NCBI GenBank assembly: GCA_020848905.1
Contig: JADLHG010000009.1
Coordinates: 124,001 to 188,000 of the forward strand
Direction of reading: 5' to 3'
From: Deltaproteobacteria bacterium
Lineage (GTDB): Bacteria; Myxococcota_A; Polyangia; GCA-2747355; JADLHG01
DNA length: 64,000 bases
Under the pieces are notes generated by a model. It saw only the letters and a list, made by a program, of their open reading frames with translations. It was not told where the DNA came from and did no database searches. Within the stretch, counting starts at the first letter, position 1. Each line of letters opens with the position of its first letter. The translations under genes were made by a program, and so were the position numbers. Of this stretch, positions 8,086 through 15,928 are shown piece after piece.

Positions 8086-9503
8086 GCCGAGCCCGGTCGG
8101 TCCCTCGCTCACCGGCACGCGCGCTCTCCCTCGCGCTCTCCGTCACGTTCTCCCTCGCGCTCCTCGGCGCAGCGTGCGGCGTCCCCGAGCCCGGTGCACG
8201 CGAGGCGGCCCGCAAGGGACCGCTCCCCGAGGACGGCGAACTCCACCGCGACGCCGGCCCGCGCCTCGACGCCGGGCGCACGCGGCCCCGCGTAGGGCAC
8301 TATCCCGTCGACCGGGTGCTCTCGCCGCTCACGCCCGCGGTCGTGGCCGAGCTCCGCGCGATCGCCGCGCGCGGCGCCTGGCGCGACGACGTCTTCGCCA
8401 AGGTGGGGGACTCGCAGTCCTACAGCCGCCACTTCATGGGCTGCTTCGACGACCCGAACGAGCCGGTGGTCCTCGATCACTACGCGCACCTTGAGCCCGC
8501 GGTGACCTACTTCCGCGGCGGGGACGCCGACGGCACCTCGCCTTTCGCGCGGCGCAGCCTGGCCACCAAGATCGGGCGCACCGTCGGCTGGGCCCTGCGC
8601 GGCGCCACGCCGGCTCCCATCGAGCAGGAGCTCGCGGCGATCCACCCGCGCTACGCGCTGATCATGTACGGCACGAACGACAGCAGCTCGACCAACTTCG
8701 GTCTCTACGCGCGCGACCTGCTCGCCCTCGTCGACGGCCTCGCGCAGAAGGGCGTGGTGCCCATCGTCACCACGGTGCCGCGGCGCAAGGACAACCCGGA
8801 CGCCGACGCGCGCGTGCACACCTACAACGCCGTGATGCGGGCCGTGGCCCAGCTGCGCAAGGTGCCGCTCGTCGACCTCTGGCGCGCCGTCGAGGGGATG
8901 CGCTTCGCGCTCTTTCCGGACGAAGGGATCCACCTCTACTCGTACTTCGACCCGTGCGACTTCACGCGCGTGGGCCTGAGCTACGGCCTGAACGTGCGCA
9001 ACCTGCGCACGCTCGAGATCCTGGCGCAGGTGAAGGCGGTCCTCGTAGACGGCGCGGAGGGCGAGAAGGGGACGCTCGCCGTGCCCTCGGGCTCGGGAAC
9101 GGTGGAGGACCCGATCCGGATCGCCACCCTGCCCTTCTCGGACGCGGGGGACGTGACCCGGGCCGGGCCGTCGCACCTCGCGGCCTATCGCTCGGCCGAC
9201 GGTGTCTCGTGCTTGCCGACCCGCGTGCGCGCGGGCTCGGAGGTCGTGTATCGCTTCCAGGTCGCGGAGCGGGGCTGGGTGCGCGCGACCGCCCTCTCCC
9301 TCGGAACTACCCCGGTGAACCTGCAGCTGCTCAAGGAGACGGACGGGGGCGCGGGCGCGACGGAGGGCGGCTGCCTGCGCCAGCACGAGAGCACCGTCCG
9401 CAGCTACCTCTATCCGGGGGACTACGCGGCGGTCGTGGACAGCGACGCGGCCGGACCGGCCGGCTCGGGGGAGTACCTGTTCACCCTCGTGACGGAGCGC
9501 TGA
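8082..9503 (+). CDS. SGNH/GDSL hydrolase-like lipoprotein
   Basis: A 473-residue lipoprotein: signal peptide then lipobox LGAAC. The family blocks are recognisable. GDS lies at 109-111 (KVGDSQS), a block with Asn at 194-200 (IMYGTNDSSS), and DEGIH at 280-284, which would supply the acidic/His pair (the acid sits at the Glu or the Asp, slightly off the usual DxxH). Esterase, acetyl-esterase or lysophospholipase activity is plausible. The last 170 residues, after a Gly/Ser linker (AVPSGSGTVEDPI), look like a separate beta-sandwich domain. Start overlaps the peptidase stop (ATGA). A terminator-like hairpin follows about 75 bp downstream. Confidence 0.75.
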   Translation: MSRARSVPRSPARALSLALSVTFSLALLGAACGVPEPGAREAARKGPLPEDGELHRDAGPRLDAGRTRPRVGHYPVDRVLSPLTPAVVAELRAIAARGAWRDDVFAKVGDSQSYSRHFMGCFDDPNEPVVLDHYAHLEPAVTYFRGGDADGTSPFARRSLATKIGRTVGWALRGATPAPIEQELAAIHPRYALIMYGTNDSSSTNFGLYARDLLALVDGLAQKGVVPIVTTVPRRKDNPDADARVHTYNAVMRAVAQLRKVPLVDLWRAVEGMRFALFPDEGIHLYSYFDPCDFTRVGLSYGLNVRNLRTLEILAQVKAVLVDGAEGEKGTLAVPSGSGTVEDPIRIATLPFSDAGDVTRAGPSHLAAYRSADGVSCLPTRVRAGSEVVYRFQVAERGWVRATALSLGTTPVNLQLLKETDGGAGATEGGCLRQHESTVRSYLYPGDYAAVVDSDAAGPAGSGEYLFTLVTER

Positions 9504-9577
9504 GCGGCTGCGGGCCTCGTCAGGCTCCGGCGGGCCGGATGACGCACTGCGACTTGAACAGCTCGCCAGCGTAACGG

Positions 9578-9595
9578 GCCCCACAAAGGGGCTTT
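9578..9595 (+). terminator. Possible intrinsic terminator after the SGNH lipoprotein
   Basis: GCCCC-ACAAA-GGGGC stem-loop followed by TTT. The stem is short (5 bp, all G-C) and the T run is short, but it sits between two transcription units. Confidence 0.4.
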
Positions 9596-9621
9596 CCCAC
9601 GGCTGTGGGCTTCAGTATGAT
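9593..9621 (+). promoter_or_regulatory. Possible sigma-70 promoter for the 175-aa gene
   Basis: TATGAT (9616-9621) preceded at 17 bp by TTTCCC (9593-9598). The -10 is good and the -35 poor. The predicted start near 9628 is 26 bp before the GTG at 9654. Confidence 0.3.
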
Positions 9622-9653
9622 GGGCACCTCCAAACGAACCAGGCGGTGGACCC

Positions 9654-10181
9654 GTGGAGGCATCCCTCCCTGATCTGTACCGTGTGCAGGAAGAGGCGCG
9701 GCGCTCTTGCGACGCCGTGATCAAGCGCGTGAACTTCGCCGCCCTGGTCGGGCACCTGCGCGACGAGGTGGACACCGACGCCGGGCCGGTCGTGACCCTC
9801 CTCGTACGCAGCGTCCCCGAGGAGGAGAGCGTGGGCGCCTCCGCGACGACGTTGCGGGATCCCGTACCGGTTGGACCGCACGACGCGGAGCTCACCGACA
9901 CGCTCGGAGCGTCGGAGAGCCCGCGACATTGGCTCGACCACCTGGACGCGGAGGAGGACGAGACCGAGGCCGCGATCTACGTGGACGCGCACTACGGCCG
10001 CCCCGACGCGCTCGTCGTGCACACCACCCTCGCCACGGCCTGGGAGGGCGAGGACTTCGCGGCCGCGCTCGAGGCCGCCGCGGCGAGCGCCGCGCCGATC
10101 ACCTCCGACGAGGACTGCGCCCAGATCGTAGACACCCTCGCCGGCTGGCAGGACGTCCTCGCCGAGATCTCGGTGCACTAA
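9654..10181 (+). CDS. Hypothetical acidic protein (175 aa)
   Basis: I do not recognise a family. The protein is strongly acidic (runs such as HLDAEEDETEAAIYVDA) and has no signal peptide, membrane segment or repeated motif. The helical start MEASLPDLYRVQEEARR and the alternating hydrophobic strands later suggest a small alpha/beta cytoplasmic protein. The GTG start has only a weak ribosome site (GGCGGTGGA). Codon usage and third-position GC match the neighbours, which supports it being real. It stands alone between the SGNH lipoprotein and a zinc-ribbon membrane protein 69 bp downstream, and might be cotranscribed with the latter. Confidence 0.6.
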   Translation: MEASLPDLYRVQEEARRSCDAVIKRVNFAALVGHLRDEVDTDAGPVVTLLVRSVPEEESVGASATTLRDPVPVGPHDAELTDTLGASESPRHWLDHLDAEEDETEAAIYVDAHYGRPDALVVHTTLATAWEGEDFAAALEAAAASAAPITSDEDCAQIVDTLAGWQDVLAEISVH

Positions 10182-10250
10182 CTTTCTCTTCTCGTTGCGT
10201 ATCACCGCTCCGCGCGGTACCCCCGTCCCTATCCGCGCCACGGAGCCCGC

Positions 10251-11519
10251 ATGAGCTCACAGCTCGTCGCCACCGTCTTCTGTCCCACCTGCGGCGTGCA
10301 GAATCTCGAGGGCGTGCCGCGCTGCACGTCGTGCGGCAGCGCGCTCGGCCGCGACCTTGACCTGGATGCCGCCACGTCAGCGCAGCCGCTGCGGTGGCGC
10401 TGGACCGGCATCTACGTCGGCGGGCTGGCCCTCCTCCTCGCGGCCGTGACCTTCACGCCCTTCGTGAAGCAGCTCTTTCTGCCGCTCGAATTCCCCTCGG
10501 CCGAGACGGTCGAGCTGATGCGCTCCGCTGGCCTGCGCAGCGCGGTGCCGATCCTGCTCAAGGGCGGACCGCTCACCATCCTGTCGCTCATCGCGCTCTT
10601 CATGCTGGCGGGAGTGGCGCTCGGAGCCGTCGCGCACCGTCGCATCTACCGCGAGCTCGCCGTGGGCGGCGCCGCGGTGGTGCTCTTCCAGTGGGTGCTC
10701 TGGATCGCCGCGGCGAGAGGTCAGGTGGGCGTGCTCTTCGGCTCCCCGCTCAGCATGGTCAGCGAGGGCGCCGTCATGCACCTGCCCGCCCCCATGTTTC
10801 TCGTCACGGTGAACATCCTCTGCCTGCTCGCCGGCGTCGGCTTCGCGCGTCTCGGCGTGCACCTCGCCGAGCAGCTCACCGAGGAGGCGCACTGCGGGGC
10901 GTGCGACGCCACCTACCGCATCACGCCCAAGCGGCCGCTCGCCTGCCCGGGCTGCGGCGTCCCCGAGCAGCGGCGCAGCGTGGACTGGACCTGGGCCGCG
11001 CCAGCCGTCGGCGGCACGCTGGTGCTCTTCTTCCTGCTCGTGCGCCTCGGAGGGCCTCCCCTCGGCTTCTACTGGCGCTGCGACTTCGACCATCCCTCGG
11101 CGAGCTGCAAGACCGGGATCGACACCTTCAACCGCGCGCAGTGGGAGCGCTCCGACGCCTACTTCTACTGGCACACGGCACCGAAACACCCGGGAGGCGC
11201 GCACCCGGGGGTCATTCTCCACAACCTGAAGTACGTCGGCTTCAGCGCGCCGCTCTTTCTCCTCGCCCCCTTCCTCCTCTCCTGGCGGGGGCGGCGGGCG
11301 CGCGCGCGCACGGCCGTGGCGGCGCTGCTCGGGAGCTGGGCCGGCGCGACGCTCGTGGCCATGTCGCTCCTCGGGTTTGCGCAGTTCGAGGGGATCTTCC
11401 TCGTCTCGCTCCGGCTGCACCTCTTGGCCGCCGTCCCCTGGGGCGTGGCCGGCCTCTTCGGCATCTGGCTCGGACGCAAGCTCTCCCCGGAGCTCCTCGA
11501 TCCGGGCGAGGAGCCCTGA
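10251..11519 (+). CDS. Integral membrane protein with two zinc ribbons
   Basis: A 422-residue membrane protein of unknown function. An N-terminal zinc ribbon (FCPTCGVQNLEGVPRCTSCG, about residues 9-28) is followed by about four transmembrane helices, then a second ribbon (HCGACDATYRI and LACPGCG, about residues 214-238). Three or four more helices follow. The two CxxC pairs in each ribbon are intact, so both should bind zinc on the cytoplasmic side. Similar ribbon-plus-helices proteins are common in myxobacteria and are usually unassigned. No catalytic motif is visible. ATG at 10251 has no strong ribosome site. Confidence 0.75.
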   Translation: MSSQLVATVFCPTCGVQNLEGVPRCTSCGSALGRDLDLDAATSAQPLRWRWTGIYVGGLALLLAAVTFTPFVKQLFLPLEFPSAETVELMRSAGLRSAVPILLKGGPLTILSLIALFMLAGVALGAVAHRRIYRELAVGGAAVVLFQWVLWIAAARGQVGVLFGSPLSMVSEGAVMHLPAPMFLVTVNILCLLAGVGFARLGVHLAEQLTEEAHCGACDATYRITPKRPLACPGCGVPEQRRSVDWTWAAPAVGGTLVLFFLLVRLGGPPLGFYWRCDFDHPSASCKTGIDTFNRAQWERSDAYFYWHTAPKHPGGAHPGVILHNLKYVGFSAPLFLLAPFLLSWRGRRARARTAVAALLGSWAGATLVAMSLLGFAQFEGIFLVSLRLHLLAAVPWGVAGLFGIWLGRKLSPELLDPGEEP

Positions 11520-11645
11520 GCGCGCCGCGCGAACCCTCGCATCTTCGAAGGAGGCTCGGAAAACGAGAGGGCGCCTCGGCCCGCCCACGGGACCCACCTG
11601 CCGGCAAGGCGGCGCCGGCGCGTAGGATCCGCCTCCCACGATCGA

Positions 11646-11661
11646 TGGCACGACCGCTGCA
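11646..11661 (+). promoter_or_regulatory. Sigma-54-like promoter
   Basis: TGGCACGACCGCTGCA matches TGGCACRNNNNTTGCW except C for the first T of the -12 element. The -24 GG and -12 GC spacing is exact. Predicted transcription start near 11672, ahead of the GGAGGAGGGG ribosome site and ATG at 11695. Confidence 0.55.
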
Positions 11662-11694
11662 CTGCGGCTCCGCACCACTGGAGGAGGGGTCGTC

Positions 11695-12441
11695 ATGTCT
11701 ACGAGCAGGTGCCTGCACAGCCGTGGAGCTTTCGTCGCCGCGGCCGTGATGATCGTTGCGCTCGGTTGCGCGTCGCGCGCGTTCGCCCGCGGGGCGCACG
11801 GCGAAGAACGCCGGAACCAGTCGCCGGCCGAGGCGCTCAAGGAGCGCATCTTCAGCGCGAAGATCGATCTCATCGGGCACGCGGGCCAGGGGCGCGCGGC
11901 CGTGAAGGCTTACTCGCTGCGCGTCTTCGCGGGGCTCGTCGGCCTCGAGCTGAAGGCCGGCGTGGCGCACGTGATCACCGACCAGGGCAAGCTGCAGAAG
12001 AAGGTCTTCGTCGGCGCGAAGGGGCTGGCCGGAGTCGGCTTCGGCGTCCTCGGCGCGAAGGAGCAGCTCAAGAGCCCCGGCTCGACGAAGTCGCGCGACG
12101 GCTTCCCGGTGGTCGAGTACGGCGGCGGCCTCGGGCTCGCCATGGGCCGCGGCGTCGCGACCGGCAACACCCAGGTGGACTGGCGCTCGCCCGGCGGCAT
12201 CGAGCCGATGGTCGAGGGGTACGGACTGATGGCGGCCGCGTTCGTCTCGGGCGGCCTGAACCTGAAGGTGCCCGTCTCCCGCCAGCGCGAGGTGCCGCAC
12301 CTGCTGCAGGGCGAAGCGCTGCTCGGGCAGGCCGAGGCGGCGCTGCGGGCCGGCAACCTCGCCCGCGCGGGCGAGCTCGTGGGTCAGGTGGAGCAGGCCG
12401 TGAACACCGCGCGCCAGTTCTTCGAGGCGCCGCTCAAGTAG
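11695..12441 (+). CDS. Hypothetical exported protein (248 aa)
   Basis: No family recognised. ATG follows the strong ribosome site GGAGGAGGGG. The N-terminus is a signal peptide with hydrophobic core VAAAVMIVALG. It could be cleaved at AFA-R, or the Cys in ALGC could be lipidated; the lipobox is poor, so I favour plain export. The middle is Gly-rich with short hydrophobic strands (GLAGVGFGVLGAKEQ, YGGGLGLAMGRGVA), as in a small beta-structured protein. The last 60 residues are Ala-rich helices (LGQAEAALRAGNLARAGEL) reminiscent of one tetratricopeptide-like hairpin. Transcribed alone from a sigma-54-like promoter. The role is unknown. Confidence 0.7.
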   Translation: MSTSRCLHSRGAFVAAAVMIVALGCASRAFARGAHGEERRNQSPAEALKERIFSAKIDLIGHAGQGRAAVKAYSLRVFAGLVGLELKAGVAHVITDQGKLQKKVFVGAKGLAGVGFGVLGAKEQLKSPGSTKSRDGFPVVEYGGGLGLAMGRGVATGNTQVDWRSPGGIEPMVEGYGLMAAAFVSGGLNLKVPVSRQREVPHLLQGEALLGQAEAALRAGNLARAGELVGQVEQAVNTARQFFEAPLK

Positions 12442-12535
12442 CCGGCTACGCCCCTCCTCCTCCCCCCGCGCACGCCCCTCCTCCCGTTCGGGCTGCTCCT
12501 CTGCTAGACCTTAGGGGCGCACGGAGGAGGCCTTC

Positions 12536-14305
12536 ATGATCGACTACGCCAAGCTCGAGAGTGCCATCGGACTCAACTGGTACGCCGTCGACCCGAATCT
12601 GCGGCTGCAGCTCGAGCGGCACGTCCCCGCCGAAGACCTGGCCTGGGCCGAGGAGAAGGTGGCCGCGATGGGGGGGCTCATCGGCGGCCCGATAGCGCGC
12701 AACGCCGAGGCGATCGACAAGGGACCGGCGCAGCTCGTGCGCTGGGACCGTAACGGCGAGGAGGTGAACCAGGTCATCCATCCCCCGGCGAGTCTCGACA
12801 CGAAGCGACGCCTCTGGAAGGCGGGCTTCCTCGGGCTGCCGTATACCGAGGAGGTGCAGCGCCGCGGCCGCCCCGTCCCCGCGCCCCTCACCGTGGCCTA
12901 CCACTACCTGCTCAGCCAGGCGGACACCGGGATGCTCTGCGGCACCGGCATGACCACCGGCGCGCTGCAGATGATCGAGGAGTTCGGCAACGAGGCCACG
13001 AAGGCGCGCTTCGCCCCGCGACTGAAGGCGCTCGATTACGACGAGGGGCTCGACGGCTCGATGTTCCTCACCGAGCGCGTCGGCGGCTCGGACCTCTCCA
13101 CCGTCGAGACCACCGCTCGCTTCGACGGCGCGAACTGGCGCATCAACGGGTTCAAGTGGTTCTGCTCGAACGTGGACGGCCGCGTGGCGATCGTGCTCGC
13201 GCGCCCCGAGGGGGGAAAGCCGGGGATCAAGGGCCTCGCCGTCTTCGCCGTGCCGCGCTTTCTCGACGGCAACCGGATGAACGGGCTGCACATCCGGCGC
13301 ATCAAGGACAAGCTCGGCACGCGGTCGGTGCCGACGGGCGAGGTGGACTTCGTGGAGGCCGTGGGCTACCTGCTCGCCGGCGCCGAGGGGAACGCGCTCG
13401 ACGGGCGCGGAATCAACCGCATGATGAGCTTCGTCACCGAGTCGCGCATCTCCGTGGCGGCGATGGGGGCGGGGATCGCGCGGCGCGCCTTCCTCGAGGC
13501 GGCGATCTACGCGGCCCAGCGCGAGGTGTTCGGGCGACGGCTGGTCGACCACGGCATGGCCCGCGAGATGCTCATGCGACTGCTCGTCGGGAGCGAAGGG
13601 GCGGCGGCGCTGCTCTTCAAGACGGGCGCGCAGGTGCTCGAAGGGTGGAAGCCGCTCGCCGGACGGGAGCCGCTGCTCCGGCTGCTCGTGCCGCTCACCA
13701 AGCTCCGGTGCGCGCGGCGCGGGCTCAACGCGGCGGTGGACGCGCTCGAGATGTACGGCGGCAACGGCTTCATCGAGGACTGGCCGCTCGCGCGGCAGCT
13801 TCGCGACGCGCAGGCGCACACCGTGTGGGAGGGGACCGAGAACATCCTGGCCCTCGACGTGCTGCGAGCCATCACCAAGGACCGCGCCCACGAGGCGGGG
13901 CTCGCGCTCGTCGAGCAGGTGCTGGCGCGCGCGACCGACCCATTGCTCCGGCGGAGCCGCGAGGCGGTGGCGAAGGCGGCGGGCGAGGTCCGCGAGGCGC
14001 TCGGCTTCATCGCGCAGAGCGACGCGGAGCTGGTCCGCACGCGGGCGCGCCGCTTCGCCACCTACTTCGCGGATCTGCTCGAAGGGACGCTGCTCCTCGA
14101 CGAGGCGAGGTGGGAGCTGGAGACGCACGGGTCGGCGCGCAAGGCACTCGTGGCCGACTGGTTTGCGCGGGAGCAGCTCACGCCCGAGCGGTGCCGGGGG
14201 ATCTGTTCGCGAGACGCGACGCTCGAGGAGCTCTTCTTGCCGGTGCTGCGCTATGAGCGCATCGCTCCGGCGGAAGCAGCGGGGCAGCTCACGGGGCGCG
14301 CGTAA
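12536..14305 (+). CDS. Acyl-CoA dehydrogenase, AidB-like
   Basis: FAD-dependent acyl-CoA dehydrogenase-fold protein of 589 aa, longer than the usual 380-400. The extended N-terminus and the FLTERVGGSDLSTVET flavin/substrate loop match the AidB-like branch. VWEGTENILALDVLRAI (about residues 431-447) is the conserved C-terminal adenine-binding helix wording of that branch. Beyond it is an extra helical domain of about 140 residues. AidB in E. coli is linked to alkylation stress, while other members oxidise acyl-CoAs. Which applies here is not decided by sequence. The start has GGAGGAGG upstream. Monocistronic, with TAGACC as a possible -10 upstream. Confidence 0.88.
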   Translation: MIDYAKLESAIGLNWYAVDPNLRLQLERHVPAEDLAWAEEKVAAMGGLIGGPIARNAEAIDKGPAQLVRWDRNGEEVNQVIHPPASLDTKRRLWKAGFLGLPYTEEVQRRGRPVPAPLTVAYHYLLSQADTGMLCGTGMTTGALQMIEEFGNEATKARFAPRLKALDYDEGLDGSMFLTERVGGSDLSTVETTARFDGANWRINGFKWFCSNVDGRVAIVLARPEGGKPGIKGLAVFAVPRFLDGNRMNGLHIRRIKDKLGTRSVPTGEVDFVEAVGYLLAGAEGNALDGRGINRMMSFVTESRISVAAMGAGIARRAFLEAAIYAAQREVFGRRLVDHGMAREMLMRLLVGSEGAAALLFKTGAQVLEGWKPLAGREPLLRLLVPLTKLRCARRGLNAAVDALEMYGGNGFIEDWPLARQLRDAQAHTVWEGTENILALDVLRAITKDRAHEAGLALVEQVLARATDPLLRRSREAVAKAAGEVREALGFIAQSDAELVRTRARRFATYFADLLEGTLLLDEARWELETHGSARKALVADWFAREQLTPERCRGICSRDATLEELFLPVLRYERIAPAEAAGQLTGRA

Positions 14306-14350
14306 GTTACAGAGGGGAGGATGTCGGCAGGAGCGCGGAGGCCGAAACGG

Positions 14351-14836
14351 CTACTTCACCTCTTCCCAGGGGATGGCCCTGGTCCACGGGAGCGCGCCTT
14401 CCATATGCGTGGCCTTGCCGGCGACGATGCGCGTGTCGAAGCCTTCCTCGGTCTTGTATCCGTCCGTCCAGAAGGCGTAGGGGCGCTCGTAGGTCTTGCC
14501 GCCAAACGTCGCCTTCACCGTGAAGAAGATGCTGGTCGAAGGCTTGTAGCGGAACCCGCCCCCCGGGGAGTCCGTCTCGCGCTGGATCTCGATCAGGGTC
14601 GCCTTCACCTTTGGGCGACCGCCGGGGACCGCTCCCGAGCTCTTCTGGGCCAGACTGGAGAAGCGGAACTGGAAGTCCTGCTTCGCGGCGCGCTCGATCG
14701 TCCAGCGCTGGAAGGTCGTCACGGCGCGGGTGAACCAGTTCGCTCTGTAGATCGTCTTCTCCGCGGCGCTCGCGGTGCCGGCGAAGAGGCCGAGGCAGCA
14801 AGCGGCGAATAGGGTCTGCATGGCGAAGCGCTTCAT
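14351..14836 (-). CDS. Hypothetical exported protein (161 aa)
   Basis: Unknown function. I chose the ATG at 14836, which follows AGGAGCA and opens directly on a clean signal peptide (MKRFAMQTLFAACCLGLFAGTASA, cut before AEK). Upstream in-frame starts would put 29 unrelated residues ahead of it. The mature 137 residues are rich in aromatic and basic residues and look beta-stranded (FQFRFSSLAQ, SIFFTVKATFGGKTYERPYAFW). No Cys in the mature part, no catalytic motif. A sigma-54-like promoter lies 46 bp upstream. It is convergent with the acyl-CoA dehydrogenase, with 45 bp between them. Confidence 0.72.
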   Translation of the reverse strand: MKRFAMQTLFAACCLGLFAGTASAAEKTIYRANWFTRAVTTFQRWTIERAAKQDFQFRFSSLAQKSSGAVPGGRPKVKATLIEIQRETDSPGGGFRYKPSTSIFFTVKATFGGKTYERPYAFWTDGYKTEEGFDTRIVAGKATHMEGALPWTRAIPWEEVK

Positions 14837-14881
14837 GGCGTGCTCCTGTGCTCGTCGTTGTGGATGACGAAGAGGATAGGT

Positions 14882-14897
14882 AGCAAGCGGAGGGCCA
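14882..14897 (-). promoter_or_regulatory. Sigma-54-like promoter
   Basis: Read on the minus strand, TGGCCCTCCGCTTGCT has TGGC and TTGCT at the exact -24/-12 spacing. Predicted start near 14871, 35 bp before the ATG at 14836. Confidence 0.5.
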
Positions 14898-15017
14898 GGA
14901 TCCGCTGCTAAAGACCACCGCAAAATCGGCTATCTGGCCGTCGCGACGGTCTGGCTGACGGGGCTGCCGCCCGGCGGGCGTGGTCAAGGACGCATCCGGC
15001 CAGGTGGCCGACCGAGT

Positions 15018-15869
15018 CTATTCCCGAGCCTCGGGTCGGGGGTCTCCGGCGTGGGGAGACGAGGCGGCCGCGGGATGCGCGGCGCGTTGGCCCGCGCGCC
15101 GGACGGCCAGGCGATGGGCGACGCGCTGGTCCCTATGGTGCTGGGCGCGGAGCTCGCGCACGTAGGTGTCGTAGTCGCCGAGCAGCACGCGCAGGGTGTC
15201 CTTGAGCCCGTGCTCCGGGTTGCCGCTCTCGCGCTTGAGCCGCTGGTGGTAGCGCAGCGCCACGCCGAGGGTGAAGCCGTTGTCCATCACGGGGCCGCTG
15301 AGCAAGATGGCCGCGGCGACGAGGGCCGGAGAGAGCCCGAGCGAGAGGATGGGGATCATCTTCAGGTTGTCGAAGATGAGGTTCTTGCCGATCCAGTAGG
15401 CGAGGGGGCCCTTGCCCTGCTGGAGCATCCAGCGCGAAGGAAAGGTCGCGGCGGCGAGCAGGTTCAGGCGAAAGAAGCGCCCCTCGGTCGGGGGCTTTGG
15501 GGGTTCGATCGCTTTGCCTGTAATTCGCGCTTTCAGCTCCATCCAGTGGGAGAGAGCGGAGATGAGCGTCATGCGCTGCAGGCGCTTGAGGGAGCGCACC
15601 GTGGCCCGCAGGTCGGGGCGTCGGATGAGGCGCCAGGGCCGCAGCCAGGCGGCGGTTCGCCCCCCTCCCGGCGCGGGCGCGAGCTCCGGGCGGCGCCCGG
15701 GGAGCAAGCCCGCCAGCCGGCTCTGGGGACGCTTGTCGCCAGTCGCATTCGGGCTCTGGCTCGGCTCGGGAGCGGGCCCACGGGCATGCAGGGCCGCGGG
15801 ATCCATGAGGACCCCCGCCAAAAGGAAGACGACCAGGCCGACGCGGGCCCTGGGGCTGTGCCACTGCAT
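15018..15869 (-). CDS. Hypothetical membrane-associated protein (283 aa)
   Basis: No family recognised. The N-terminus (MQWHSPRARVGLVVFLLAGVLM) is a signal peptide or membrane anchor, followed by a Pro/Gly-rich linker. The central region has Arg-rich helices (RPDLRATVRSLKRLQRMTL) and then a long hydrophobic stretch (IPILSLGLSPALVAAAILLSGP, about residues 175-195), likely a second membrane segment. The last 70 residues are strongly basic and His-rich. No ribosome site is visible before the ATG. The predicted sigma-54 transcription start is only about 3 nt upstream, so the messenger may be leaderless or the true start may lie further in. Function unknown. Confidence 0.65.
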   Translation of the reverse strand: MQWHSPRARVGLVVFLLAGVLMDPAALHARGPAPEPSQSPNATGDKRPQSRLAGLLPGRRPELAPAPGGGRTAAWLRPWRLIRRPDLRATVRSLKRLQRMTLISALSHWMELKARITGKAIEPPKPPTEGRFFRLNLLAAATFPSRWMLQQGKGPLAYWIGKNLIFDNLKMIPILSLGLSPALVAAAILLSGPVMDNGFTLGVALRYHQRLKRESGNPEHGLKDTLRVLLGDYDTYVRELRAQHHRDQRVAHRLAVRRAGQRAAHPAAASSPHAGDPRPEARE

Positions 15870-15882
15870 GGGACCTGGCTAG

Positions 15883-15898
15883 TGCAAGGGGCGATCCA
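15883..15898 (-). promoter_or_regulatory. Sigma-54-like promoter close to the start codon
   Basis: On the minus strand TGGATCGCCCCTTGCA has TTGCA and the correct GG-GC spacing; the -24 element is TGGATC rather than TGGCAC. The -12 base is 15 nt before the ATG at 15869, leaving almost no leader. Confidence 0.35.
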
Positions 15899-15928
15899 CT
15901 CAGAACAGGGGTCTCGCCGAGAGGCGAG